Shown here in pieces: positions 18,401 through 25,993 of a DNA stretch of 64,000 bases. The first letter of the stretch is position 1, and every line of letters starts with the position of its first letter. Both the position numbers and the translations under genes were made by a program. Origin of the DNA: Arthrobacter woluwensis (lineage in GTDB: Bacteria > Actinomycetota > Actinomycetes > Actinomycetales > Micrococcaceae); the NCBI RefSeq assembly GCF_030816155.1, contig NZ_JAUSXR010000001.1:62001-126000 (forward strand). Direction: 5' to 3'. The notes beneath the pieces are model-generated. The model did no database searches, had not been told where the DNA came from, and saw only the letters and a program-made list of their open reading frames with translations.

Positions 18401-20737
18401 GACAAGAACGGGCAGGAGACCGGTGCGAAGGTCACCGTGACCTACAAGCCCGAAGCCACCGACGACCAGTCGCTCAACAACCCTCAGGGAACGGCAGTCA
18501 AGGTGCCGGTGCTGGCCAACGATAAGGGCGACCTCGACCCCTCCACGGTGAAGCTCAAGGATGCAAACGGTAACCCCGTTGATTCCTTGACCGTTGCTGG
18601 TGAGGGTAAGTGGACCGTGGATCCGAAGACCGGTGACATCACCTTCGCTCCGGAGGCCGGCTTCACGGGTAATCCGACCCCGGTGAACTACACGGTGAAG
18701 GACAAAAACGGCAACGAGACCGGTGCCAAGGTCACGGTGACGTACAAGCCGGAAGCCACCGATGACGAGTCCCTGAACAACGACCAGGGAACTACCGTCA
18801 CCGTGCCCACCCTGAAGAACGATAAGGGCGACCTCGATCCCTCCACGGTGAAGCTGAAGGATCCGAACGGCAATCCCGTTGATTCCTTGACTGTTGTTGG
18901 TGAGGGTAAGTGGACGGTGGATCCCAAGACCGGTGATATCACCTTCGCTCCGGAGGCCGGTTTCACGGGTAACCCGACGCCGGTGAACTACACCGTGAAG
19001 GACAAGAACGGGCAGGAGACCGGTGCCAAGGTCACCGTGACCTACAAGCCCGAAGCCACCGACGACCAGTCGCTCAACAACCCTCAGGGAACGGCAGTCA
19101 AGGTGCCGGTGCTGGCCAACGATAAGGGCGACCTCGACCCCTCCACGGTGAAGCTCAAGGATGCAAACGGTAACCCCGTTGATTCCTTGACCGTTGCTGG
19201 TGAGGGTAAGTGGACCGTGGATCCGAAGACCGGTGACATCACCTTCACCCCGGAGGCCGGTTTCACGGGTAACCCGACGCCGGTGAACTACACCGTGAAG
19301 GACAAGAACGGGCAGGAGACCGGTGCGAAGGTCACCGTGACCTACAAGCCCGAAGCCACCGACGACCAGTCGCTCAACAACCCTCAGGGAACGGCAGTCA
19401 AGGTGCCGGTGCTGGCCAACGATAAGGGCGACCTCGACCCCTCCACGGTGAAGCTCAAGGATGCAAACGGTAACCCCGTTGATTCCTTGACCGTTGCTGG
19501 TGAGGGTAAGTGGACCGTGGATCCGAAGACCGGTGACATCACCTTCACCCCTGAGGCCGGTTTCACGGGTAACCCGACGCCGGTCAACTACACCGTGAAG
19601 GATCACGCAGGCAACGAGACCGGTGCGAAGGTCACCGTGACCTACAAGCCGGAAGCCACCGACGATCAGTCCCTGAACAATGACCAGGGAACGGCTGTCA
19701 AGGTGCCGGTGCTGGCCAACGATAAGGGCGACCTCGATCCCTCCACGGTGAAGCTCAAGGACAAGGACGGTAACCCCGTTGATTCCTTGACCGTCCCGGG
19801 TGAGGGTAAGTGGACGGTGGATCCCAAGACCGGTGACGTCACCTTCGCTCCGGAGGCCGGCTTCACGGGTAACCCGACCCCGGTGAACTACACCGTGAAG
19901 GACAAGAACGGGCAGGAGACCGGTGCCAAGGTCACCGTGACCTACAAGCCGGAAGCCACCGACGATCAGTCCCTGAACAACAAGCCGGCAACGGCTGTCA
20001 AGGTGCCGGTGCTCGGCAATGACAAGGGCGATCTGGACCCGTCCACGGTGAAGATCACGGACAAGAACGGCAAACCGGTTTCCGAGCTGGTCGTTCCGGG
20101 TCAGGGTAAGTGGACGGTGGATCCGAAGACCGGTGACATCATCTTCACCCCGGAGAAGGGCTTCACGGGTAACCCCACCCCGGTCAACTACACCGTGAAG
20201 GACCGTAACGGCAACGAGACCGGGGCGAAGGTCACGGTCACCTACTCTCCGGAGACTCCGGTGGCGCCTAAGGCCAAGGACGATGAGTCCTTGGACAACC
20301 AGCCGGGTACCGCGGTCACCGTCCCGGTGGTCGGAAACGATGAAGGAAACCTGGACCCGTCCACGGTCAAGATCATCGATCCCCGCACCGGCACCCCGGT
20401 CGACAAGCTCGTCGTTCCAGGTGAAGGCACCTGGACCGTGAACTCGAAGACCGGCGACATCACGTTCACCCCAGAGAAGGGCTTCACCGGAAATCCGACC
20501 CCGATCGAGTACCTGATCAAGGACAAGAACGGCAAGGAAACCCGGGCTAAGGTCACCGTCACTTACCAGAGCACCAAGCCCGGTGTCCCTGGTGATCCGG
20601 CACCGGCCAACCCGGCACCGGGCGGAGACCTCGCCTACACCGGCGCGAACATCGGATTCGGCACCATCGCCGCAGGAGCACTTCTGTTCCTCGGCGGCGC
20701 CGCGCTGCTGATCTTCCGCCGTCGCCGCCAGCACTGA
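15485..20737 (+). CDS. Giant CshA-type fibril surface protein with SdrD B-like domain and LAYTG motif
   Basis: 1750 residues. The ATG at 15485 has a GAAGGAG ribosome binding site; the frame is open further upstream without support. Signal peptide with hydrophobic core and APAASAAAE cleavage region at about residues 28-55. Next is a non-repetitive domain of about 310 residues, then one SdrD B-like domain (IGDRVWNDANGNGIQDAGE, about residues 360-485) with Asp/Asn-rich calcium-type loops. Twelve CshA-type fibril repeats of about 100 residues follow. The end is LAYTG, a membrane span and RRRRQH, a LAXTG sortase substrate. CshA repeats form long fibrils on streptococci, so a fibrillar adhesin or spacer role is likely. 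Regulated by GntR-like sites (inference). Confidence 0.9.
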   Translation: MSQPAMRQPARHRRRMPLHDARKIGASVLAAAVAVSGTLGASLAMAPAASAAAENGYVFNDTWQLVNPGSASTDNTLPALRNNATYEATSRLPTRTGNIGIKMELKESAGTVKGTNVLDAVGHQDAWRASSQTFLGSPTPSSLPAVAVETNPSNCGTFDSMEKTNFNGVCEDASEVTITFDHAVTDPILDVSGLGGYLWARARDSSNDPYSYRGGFLQQNWKLLTQGVTLEAPQGTTPSNLAITADSFKPASRNAGGNCDAPVQDNPGASNASPRVDTAGCGSVLMRGTFSTVTFRIDHTVSPFTAFSTAQYGTGSDWFASDRKMMDGINGLNATWGESAKLPNNTVRVQNDQAHFSLRLPQTGVIGDRVWNDANGNGIQDAGEAGISGVKVELLDENGQPVLDANGNPITTTTDANGAYNFQDLPLGKYKLRFSGAPAGMSPTVPAAGDDRTKDSDINAAGETGTLDLNSDTPEQNDIDAGYSAGPTATDDQSLNNDQGTAVKVPVLSNDKGDLDPSTVKLKDPNGNPVDSLTVAGEGKWTVDPKTGDVTFTPEAGFTKNPTPVNYTVKDENGQETGAKVTVTYKPEATDDESLNNKQGTTVTVPALKNDKGDLDPSTVKFKDPNGNPVDSLTVAGEGKWTVEPKTGDITFTPEAGFTGNPTPVNYIVKDHAGNETGAKVTITYAEMPVAADDQSLNNDQGTAVKVPVLSNDKGDLDPSTVKLKDPNGNPVDSWTVAGEGKWTVDPQTGDITFAPEAGFTGNPTPVNYTVKDKNGNETGAKVTVTYKPEAADDESLNNDQGTTVTVPTLKNDKGDLDPSTVKLKDPNGNPVDSLTVVGEGKWTVDPKTGDITFAPEAGFTGNPTPVNYTVKDKNGQETGAKVTVTYKPEATDDQSLNNPQGTAVKVPVLANDKGDLDPSTVKLKDANGNPVDSLTVAGEGKWTVDPKTGDITFTPEAGFTGNPTPVNYTVKDKNGQETGAKVTVTYKPEATDDQSLNNPQGTAVKVPVLANDKGDLDPSTVKLKDANGNPVDSLTVAGEGKWTVDPKTGDITFAPEAGFTGNPTPVNYTVKDKNGNETGAKVTVTYKPEATDDESLNNDQGTTVTVPTLKNDKGDLDPSTVKLKDPNGNPVDSLTVVGEGKWTVDPKTGDITFAPEAGFTGNPTPVNYTVKDKNGQETGAKVTVTYKPEATDDQSLNNPQGTAVKVPVLANDKGDLDPSTVKLKDANGNPVDSLTVAGEGKWTVDPKTGDITFTPEAGFTGNPTPVNYTVKDKNGQETGAKVTVTYKPEATDDQSLNNPQGTAVKVPVLANDKGDLDPSTVKLKDANGNPVDSLTVAGEGKWTVDPKTGDITFTPEAGFTGNPTPVNYTVKDHAGNETGAKVTVTYKPEATDDQSLNNDQGTAVKVPVLANDKGDLDPSTVKLKDKDGNPVDSLTVPGEGKWTVDPKTGDVTFAPEAGFTGNPTPVNYTVKDKNGQETGAKVTVTYKPEATDDQSLNNKPATAVKVPVLGNDKGDLDPSTVKITDKNGKPVSELVVPGQGKWTVDPKTGDIIFTPEKGFTGNPTPVNYTVKDRNGNETGAKVTVTYSPETPVAPKAKDDESLDNQPGTAVTVPVVGNDEGNLDPSTVKIIDPRTGTPVDKLVVPGEGTWTVNSKTGDITFTPEKGFTGNPTPIEYLIKDKNGKETRAKVTVTYQSTKPGVPGDPAPANPAPGGDLAYTGANIGFGTIAAGALLFLGGAALLIFRRRRQH
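16949..20575 (+). repeat. Twelve tandem 300-bp CshA repeats, with a 900-bp higher-order duplication
   Basis: Repeat starts are near 16949, 17249, 17555, then every 300 bp from 17855 to 19955, and 20273. Two subtypes alternate: DDQSLNN/AVKVPVL (Q type) and DDESLNN/TVTVPTLK (E type), in order Q E Q E Q Q E Q Q Q Q E. Units 4-5-6 (17855-18754) are nearly identical to units 7-8-9 (18755-19654), which marks a recent 900-bp duplication. The two end units are the most diverged. Length variation by recombination is expected, as is misassembly by short reads. Confidence 0.9.
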
Positions 20738-20755
20738 CCCCTCGCTGCGGCCACT

Positions 20756-20795
20756 GAAGGCCCCGTTGCTCCTCACCTGGAGCGACGGGGCCTTC
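20756..20795 (+). terminator. Hairpin terminator after the CshA-type gene
   Basis: 17-bp arms (GAAGGCCCCGTTGCTCC and its inverse, one G-T wobble) with a 6-nt loop, 18 nt after the stop. The 157 bases up to panD's end show nothing else. Confidence 0.8.
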
Positions 20796-20952
20796 GGCGT
20801 CGTCAGGATTGCACGAAATGCGTGGGGCGAGGGCAGCGCGGCGGTGCTGTGAAGTCCGGGGCCGGCACGCCGGCGTCATCGCGCCGGAGAGGTGTGCAGG
20901 GATCCGGGTGTCCGGCGGGGAGGGAACCCGGAGAGCTGGAGCGCTGGGCGGT

Positions 20953-21363
20953 TCAGACCGCGTACGGCGGGCGGACCGAGCCGGCCGTGACGGCTTCCGC
21001 GGGATCCGAGCCCAGCTGGATGATGCGGTTCTCGCCGTCCACATGCACCACGCTGGGGACGAACGCGCGCGCTTCCTCGCTGGTCATCTGGCCGTAGCTC
21101 ATCAGGATGACGGTGTCGCCCACGTGGACCAGATGCGCGGCGGCGCCATTGATCCCGATCACGCCGGAGCCTCGCTCACCCGCGATCGTGTACGTCTCCA
21201 GCCGCGAACCGTTCGTGACGTCCACGATCGAGACGAGTTCGCCCGGCAGGATGTCCGAGGCTTCCAGCAGGTCGAGGTCCACTGTCACCGAACCCACATA
21301 GTGGAGATCGGCGTGGGTCACCGTGGCACGGTGGATCTTGGACTTGAACATGGTGCGCAGCAT
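20953..21363 (-). CDS. panD: Aspartate 1-decarboxylase
   Basis: 136 residues, the normal size for PanD. It converts L-aspartate to beta-alanine for pantothenate and coenzyme A synthesis in the cytoplasm. The start [22 protein letters not shown] and the self-cleavage site Gly24-Ser25 in YVGSVT are diagnostic: the Ser becomes the pyruvoyl cofactor after cleavage. Conserved NGAAAHL and [10 protein letters not shown] segments follow. A TAGACT element lies 9 nt upstream of the ATG, so the leader would be only a few bases. It precedes no other pantothenate gene here; the downstream neighbour is the terminator of the surface gene. Confidence 0.97.
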   Translation of the reverse strand: MLRTMFKSKIHRATVTHADLHYVGSVTVDLDLLEASDILPGELVSIVDVTNGSRLETYTIAGERGSGVIGINGAAAHLVHVGDTVILMSYGQMTSEEARAFVPSVVHVDGENRIIQLGSDPAEAVTAGSVRPPYAV

Positions 21364-21395
21364 AGCGACTCAAGTCTACGCCGCCCGGCCGGGCG

Positions 21396-22151
21396 TCAGT
21401 CCTGCCCGATCGCCCGCCTCAGCCAGTCGGCGTCGCGCGTCAGGGCCTCAGGGGAGTCCTCCGGCACGAATTCGAACATCACGTCCACCGGTCTGTCCGC
21501 CCCCCGCAGCACCTCGGCGGCGCCGAGCCACAGGTCCTCGCGGGCCTCCAGCGGCAGACGCGCATCGAACGGCCACCAGGAGAAACAGTGCACCCCGGAC
21601 AGCCGGGGCAGCAGTGCTTCGAGGTGGCGAAGAGCTTCCTCGGCGGGCTGATCCACATTCGGCTGCCAGTACACGCCGACGTTATCCCGGTCCACCTCCT
21701 CCAGCAGCGCCTGCGTGCTCTCCAGGGTATCGGTGAGGGTGTTGCGGTGATACTCCAGTGCCAGCACGACGCCGGCCTCCGCCGCCGCGTCGGCGGCATC
21801 CCGCAGGCCGCGGATCACCCGCGCCCGGTGAGCCGGGCTGGACGCCTCGGTGCCGAGCGTGCCCGCCCAGACGCGGATCCGTGGTGTGCCCAGCGCGAGT
21901 GCGGTGTCGAGGACGGGGCGGAAGTCGTCGTCGTGCGACTCGGCCCGGTGGTAGGAGCCCAGGGAAAGGACGCGCAGCGCCGCGGCCTCGGTGAGGCGGC
22001 GGACTTCGAGGGCGGCGGCCGGGTCCGGGCAGTGCACATCGGAACCCCATTCGATCCCCGCCAGGCCGGCGCCGCTCGCCGCGGCGAGGACTCCGGGAAC
22101 GTCGAGGTGCCGGAAGGTGACGGAGCAGAGCCCCAGGGTGAGGTCGGGCAT
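21396..22151 (-). CDS. Sugar phosphate isomerase/epimerase-like TIM-barrel protein
   Basis: 251 residues of the AP-endonuclease-2 (xylose isomerase-like TIM barrel) superfamily. Segments such as AGLAGIEWGSD, VVLALEYHRNTLTDT and GVYWQPNVDQP place metal-binding Glu and Asp residues at barrel strand ends as in this fold. Enzymes of this group isomerise or epimerise sugars or break down inositol-type compounds; the actual substrate is unknown. The ATG lies 6 nt after TAGGCT (leaderless). It is 32 nt upstream of panD on the same strand but has no obvious functional link. Confidence 0.75.
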   Translation of the reverse strand: MPDLTLGLCSVTFRHLDVPGVLAAASGAGLAGIEWGSDVHCPDPAAALEVRRLTEAAALRVLSLGSYHRAESHDDDFRPVLDTALALGTPRIRVWAGTLGTEASSPAHRARVIRGLRDAADAAAEAGVVLALEYHRNTLTDTLESTQALLEEVDRDNVGVYWQPNVDQPAEEALRHLEALLPRLSGVHCFSWWPFDARLPLEAREDLWLGAAEVLRGADRPVDVMFEFVPEDSPEALTRDADWLRRAIGQD

Positions 22152-22157
22152 GAAGCC

Positions 22158-22163
22158 AGCCTA
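22158..22163 (-). promoter_or_regulatory. Leaderless -10 element of the TIM-barrel gene
   Basis: TAGGCT on the minus strand, 6 nt before the ATG at 22151. Confidence 0.5.
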
Positions 22164-22245
22164 GGCGTGAGCCGGGAGGTGCGGGCGGAGATGACCGCAG
22201 TTGCACACCGCCTTCGCCGGTTCAGGGCCCGTCCGTCAGCTCCCG

Positions 22246-23772
22246 TCAGCTCCCGGCGTTCGCCTCGTGCCGGCTCACGCTCGCACGGCGAGCGGCGGCC
22301 TCCGTGATGCGCACGGCCATCCCCTTGAAGATCACGCCGTGGAACGGCAGGACCGCGAGCCAGTACAGCCGGCCGGGCAGGCCGTGCGGCAGGAAGATCG
22401 CGCGCTGGTGGTACTCGGTGACGCCGTCGGACTGCTCGATCGACAGCTCCAGCCACGCCCGCCCAGGCACCTTCATCTCGGCGCGGAGCCGGAGCAGGTG
22501 GCCGGGGTCGAGGGCCTCCACGCGCCACCAGTCGAGGACGTCGCCGAGGTGGAGCAGTCGCGGGTCGCGTCGGCCCCGACGCAGGCCGACGCCGCCCGCC
22601 AGCTTGTCGATCCAGCCGCGCACCGACCAGGCGAGCGGGAAGGAGTACCAGCCGTTCTCACCGCCGATCCCCTGGATGACATCCCACAGCTCCTCGGGTG
22701 AGGCGTCCGTCTTCTGGACCCTTGTGTCCGTGAACACCGTGCCGCCGGTCCAGTCGGGGTCGCTCGGCAGGGGGTCGGAGGGCGTCTGCACCGCGCTCGA
22801 CCCGGCCCAGGTGGTCTCCACTTCGCCGCGTTCGATCTTGACGAGCGCCAGTTCGACGGCCCGCCGGTAATCGGTCAGCCCGCCGGGTGGGGGAGCGATG
22901 TGCTGGTCGATCGAGTGCTCGCGCACGACGCAGTCGTTCTGCAGTGATTCGACCAGCGGCACCGCCAGGGACCGCGGGATGGGCGTCACGAGATTCACCC
23001 ATTGCGCGGCCAGCCAGGGGGTGAGCACCGGCAGGGGCAGGATGACGGGCGGCCGCAGCCCGGCGGCCCGGGCGTAGTCCTTCATCATGTCCGCATACGT
23101 GAGGACGCTCGGTCCGCCGATGTCGAAGGTCGTGTTCACTTCGGGCGGCAGATCGGCGGCCTCCTCGAGGTAGTAGAGGGCGTCCCGCACGGCGATCGGC
23201 TGGACCCGGTTCAGGACCCAGCGCGGCGCGGGCATGACCGGCAGGACGTCCGTCAAGTGCCGGATCATCTCGAAACTCGCCGATCCGGATCCGATCACGA
23301 GGCCCGCCTGCAGCACCGCGGTCGGGACGCCGGACGCGAGGAGGATGCGCCCGACGTCGCGCCGGGACTGCAGATGGCGGCTCAGGTTGGTTCCGGGGTT
23401 GAGGCCGCTGAGATAGACGATGCGTCCGACGCCGGCGCGCTGGGCGCCCTGGGCGACGGTCTGCGCGCCCACACGCTCGCGTTCCGCGAAGCGCTCATGG
23501 GATCCGCCGCCCATCGAGTGCACCAGGTAGTAGAGGACGTCGGCGCCGCGGCAGAGGGCGTCCATCGCGTCGGCGTCCTCGAGGCTCCCGGGCACGACCT
23601 CGACGTCGTGCCGCCAGGGGACGTCGCGGAGTTTCTCCGGGGTGCGGGCCAGCACTCGGACCCGGTGCCCCGCTTCGACGAGCCGGGGGACGAGCCGTCC
23701 GCCCAGATATCCGGTCGCGCCCGCGACGGCGATCGTCCGGCGCCTGCGGTCTCCGTGGTCTTCAGTGGACAT
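22246..23772 (-). CDS. SDR-family NAD(P)-binding protein fused to a DUF2867 domain
   Basis: 508 residues. The N-terminal Rossmann domain has TIAVAGATGYLGGRLVPRL, an extended/atypical SDR nucleotide-binding motif, and a YYLVHSMGG segment in place of the classic YxxxK, so dehydrogenase activity is not assured. The C-terminal third (from about residue 340, with GENGWYSFPLAWSVRGWIDKL) matches the DUF2867 layout often fused to such SDRs. The ATG at 23772 is backed by an AGGAGG site; upstream residues are rejected. Divergent from the photolyase gene, and this gene pair is commonly seen together in light- or oxidative-stress clusters. Two tandem TGTCTGGACA palindromes (23784-23793, 23799-23808) overlap its ribosome binding region. 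Confidence 0.8.
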   Translation of the reverse strand: MSTEDHGDRRRRTIAVAGATGYLGGRLVPRLVEAGHRVRVLARTPEKLRDVPWRHDVEVVPGSLEDADAMDALCRGADVLYYLVHSMGGGSHERFAERERVGAQTVAQGAQRAGVGRIVYLSGLNPGTNLSRHLQSRRDVGRILLASGVPTAVLQAGLVIGSGSASFEMIRHLTDVLPVMPAPRWVLNRVQPIAVRDALYYLEEAADLPPEVNTTFDIGGPSVLTYADMMKDYARAAGLRPPVILPLPVLTPWLAAQWVNLVTPIPRSLAVPLVESLQNDCVVREHSIDQHIAPPPGGLTDYRRAVELALVKIERGEVETTWAGSSAVQTPSDPLPSDPDWTGGTVFTDTRVQKTDASPEELWDVIQGIGGENGWYSFPLAWSVRGWIDKLAGGVGLRRGRRDPRLLHLGDVLDWWRVEALDPGHLLRLRAEMKVPGRAWLELSIEQSDGVTEYHQRAIFLPHGLPGRLYWLAVLPFHGVIFKGMAVRITEAAARRASVSRHEANAGS

Positions 23773-23783
23773 CGGACTCCTCC

Positions 23784-23846
23784 TGTCTGGACACACCCTG
23801 TCTGGACACGCCTCGTTTACTAGACGATCATATTTGTAGATAATCG
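23784..23846. promoter_or_regulatory. Divergent control region of SDR and photolyase genes
   Basis: It contains two TGTCTGGACA palindromes 15 bp apart, and a CGATCAT / ATAATCG imperfect inverted repeat (23825-23831, 23840-23846). A plausible plus-strand promoter is TTTACT-N17-GATAAT, ending at the right arm. The downstream MarR regulator could act at the inverted repeat; this is inference. Confidence 0.4.
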
Positions 23847-23867
23847 AGCGATTCAAGAGGTGATGCC

Positions 23868-25307
23868 ATGACCGGGAGGCCGGAAGTCTCCATCGTCTGG
23901 TTCCGTGACGACCTGCGCACGGCGGACCATCCCGCCCTGCGGGCCGCCCTCGACGCCGGGCCGGCGATCGCGCTGTATGTGCTGGACGAACAGTCGCCCG
24001 GCGTGCGGCCTCTCGGGGGCGCCGCGCGCTGGTGGCTGCACCACGCGCTCGCCGACCTGCGGGAGCGGCTCGCCGAGCTCAACGTGCCACTGGTGATCCG
24101 CCGTGGGCCGGCTGCTTCGGTGGTGCCGGACGTGGCATCGCGCGCGGCAGCCGGCGCCGTCTTCTGGAACCGTCGTTACGGCGCTCCCGAGCGGCGGGCC
24201 GACCAGGCGGTCAAAGCCCTCCTGGCGGCGGCCGGCCGCACGGGCAAGAGCTTCCAGGCCACGCTGCTGCATGAACCCTGGCGCATCGCCACGTGGCAGG
24301 GCAATCCGTACCGCGTGTTCACCCCGTTCTGGAAGACGCTGAGCGCCCAGGATTTCCGGCCGCCACTGGCCGTGCCGGAACCGCAGGATGCCCGGAACCT
24401 CGCCGTGCCGGGCGGGCTGCAGCTGGGGGACCTGGAGCTTCTGCCCAGCCATCCGGACTGGTCGGGGCCGCTGGCCGAGGCCTGGACACCCGGCGAGCAG
24501 GCCGGGCAGGAGGCGCTCGCGGACTTCCTCGACGAGCGCCTGGCCGACTATCGCGAGGCCCGGGAGCGGCCCGGCGTCGACGGCTCCAGCCGGCTCTCGC
24601 CCTATCTGCGCTGGGGGCACGTGAGCCCCTTCCAGGTGTGGGCCGGGCTGGCGCCACTGCGCCGGGAGGCGCCCGAGAGCTCCGCGACGTTCGCCTCTGA
24701 ACTGGGCTGGCGGGAGTTCGCGTGGCACCAGCTCTATCACCATCCACGGCTGGCCACGGTGAACCTCCGCCCGGAGTTCGACCGCCATCCGTGGTGGCTC
24801 CCGGGCGAGGATGAGCCCGACGGCGGATCCGGGGATGCGGACATGGCCGCCCTGCTGCACGCCTGGCAGCGGGGGACCACGGGCATCCCGCTCGTGGACG
24901 CGGGCCAGCGCCAGCTGTGGAACACCGGGTGGATGCACAACCGGGTGCGGATGGTCAGCGCGAGCTTCCTGGTGAAGAATCTCGGCATCCACTGGCGGCT
25001 GGGCGAGCAGTGGTTCTGGGACACCCTGGTGGATGCGGACGCCGCCGCGAACCCCTTCAACTGGCAATGGGCTGCAGGCAGTGGCGCGGACGCCGCGCCG
25101 TTCTTCCGGATCTTCAATCCGCAGATCCAGGCGAAGACCCATGACCCGGACGGCCGGTACCTCGCGGAGTGGATCCCGGAACTGAACATGCCCGAGTACC
25201 CCGAACCGTGCGTGGACCTCGCGGATTCCCGGAAGGACGCCCTGGATCGCCTCAAGATGATGTCCGAATCCGGGGCGCAACAGGCCCAGACGGCCGGGAG
25301 ATCCTAA
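23868..25307 (+). CDS. phr: Deoxyribodipyrimidine photolyase (class I CPD type)
   Basis: 479 residues, the usual photolyase size. It repairs UV-made cyclobutane pyrimidine dimers using blue light and FADH-. The N-terminal antenna-binding domain opens with IVWFRDDLRTADHPAL. The C-terminal FAD domain has SRLSPYLRWGHVSPFQVW, ELGWREFAWHQLYHHP, GQRQLWNTGWMHNRVRM and NPFNWQWAAGSGADAAPFFRIFNP, including the Trp and Asn residues of the dimer- and FAD-binding pockets. The ATG follows an AGAGGTG site. The MarR gene starts 1 bp after its stop, so both form an operon. Confidence 0.96.
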   Translation: MTGRPEVSIVWFRDDLRTADHPALRAALDAGPAIALYVLDEQSPGVRPLGGAARWWLHHALADLRERLAELNVPLVIRRGPAASVVPDVASRAAAGAVFWNRRYGAPERRADQAVKALLAAAGRTGKSFQATLLHEPWRIATWQGNPYRVFTPFWKTLSAQDFRPPLAVPEPQDARNLAVPGGLQLGDLELLPSHPDWSGPLAEAWTPGEQAGQEALADFLDERLADYREARERPGVDGSSRLSPYLRWGHVSPFQVWAGLAPLRREAPESSATFASELGWREFAWHQLYHHPRLATVNLRPEFDRHPWWLPGEDEPDGGSGDADMAALLHAWQRGTTGIPLVDAGQRQLWNTGWMHNRVRMVSASFLVKNLGIHWRLGEQWFWDTLVDADAAANPFNWQWAAGSGADAAPFFRIFNPQIQAKTHDPDGRYLAEWIPELNMPEYPEPCVDLADSRKDALDRLKMMSESGAQQAQTAGRS

Positions 25308-25308
25308 G

Positions 25309-25842
25309 ATGTATCGCATGCATGCGGAAGAAAGCGCCTTCGGCGTGGAGTCATCCCCGGAACGTGAGCGCCTCGCCGCCGCCCCCGGGTTCGAAGTGCT
25401 GTTCCTCCTGCAGAAGTTCACCACCGAAGCGGAACGTTACTCCGAAGTGGTCCGGCGTCATCACGGGCTGGCCCGCAACGACATCCACGCGATCAACGCC
25501 GTCGTAGAGGCCGACCGGACCGGCGCGACCGTCACGCCCCGCGACCTCCGCCGGCTCCTGATCCTCAGCTCGGCGGCCATGACGTCCGTGCTCGACCGCC
25601 TCGAGGCGTCGGGGCATCTGCAACGGCATCCGAGCCCGGTGGACCGGCGCCAGCTGGTGCTCAGCTCGACCCCGAGCGCCCGCGCGACGGGCCGGGAGAT
25701 GTTCGACCCCATGGTCGAGCACATGATGCCGGTGCTGGGGGAGTACTCGGAGGAGCAGGTCGCCCTGTTCGAAGAGATGATCATGAAGCTCACCGACGCC
25801 ATCGCGGCCGCCCGCGAGGAAGTCCAGGCGGCCGAGGGGTGA
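25309..25842 (+). CDS. MarR-family transcriptional regulator
   Basis: 177 residues, slightly long for MarR. The winged-helix core runs from about residue 55 to 120 (TPRDLRRLLILSSAAMTSVLDRLEASGHLQRHPSPVDRRQLVLSS, the DRR wing being typical). Helices for dimerisation flank it. An alternative ATG lies 9 nt downstream of the chosen start. It is co-transcribed with the photolyase, so it may control the divergent photolyase/SDR region. A light, redox or aromatic effector cannot be told from sequence. Confidence 0.85.
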   Translation: MYRMHAEESAFGVESSPERERLAAAPGFEVLFLLQKFTTEAERYSEVVRRHHGLARNDIHAINAVVEADRTGATVTPRDLRRLLILSSAAMTSVLDRLEASGHLQRHPSPVDRRQLVLSSTPSARATGREMFDPMVEHMMPVLGEYSEEQVALFEEMIMKLTDAIAAAREEVQAAEG

Positions 25843-25859
25843 CCCGCTAGATGCCGGAA

Positions 25860-25897
25860 GCCGTCCCTCACCGTGGGAATCCACGGCGAGGGACGGC
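25860..25897 (+). terminator. Hairpin terminator after the photolyase-marR operon
   Basis: 17-bp arms of GCCGTCCCTCACCGTGG with one G-T wobble and a GAAT loop, 18 nt after the stop codon. It could also serve the convergent aldehyde dehydrogenase gene. Confidence 0.8.
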
Positions 25898-25993
25898 CTC
25901 TGCTTATCCGGGCGGCGCTGATCCGGGGGTGCTTTCCGGGCGGTGCGGGCCCCGGGCGGTGCGGCCCCCGGGGCGCCCGTCGCCCCGTCTCGG

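Noticed and set aside
16949..20575. CRISPR-like array because of regular spacing
   Set aside because: The units are 300 bp, continuous and in frame, with no short repeat/spacer layout and no cas genes.
16238..20776. 1512-codon open frame on the minus strand, antisense to the CshA repeats
   Set aside because: It exists because the high-GC 300-bp repeats lack stops in that frame. It has no ribosome binding site and no recognisable domain, and the plus strand encodes a clear signal peptide, known repeats and a sortase motif.
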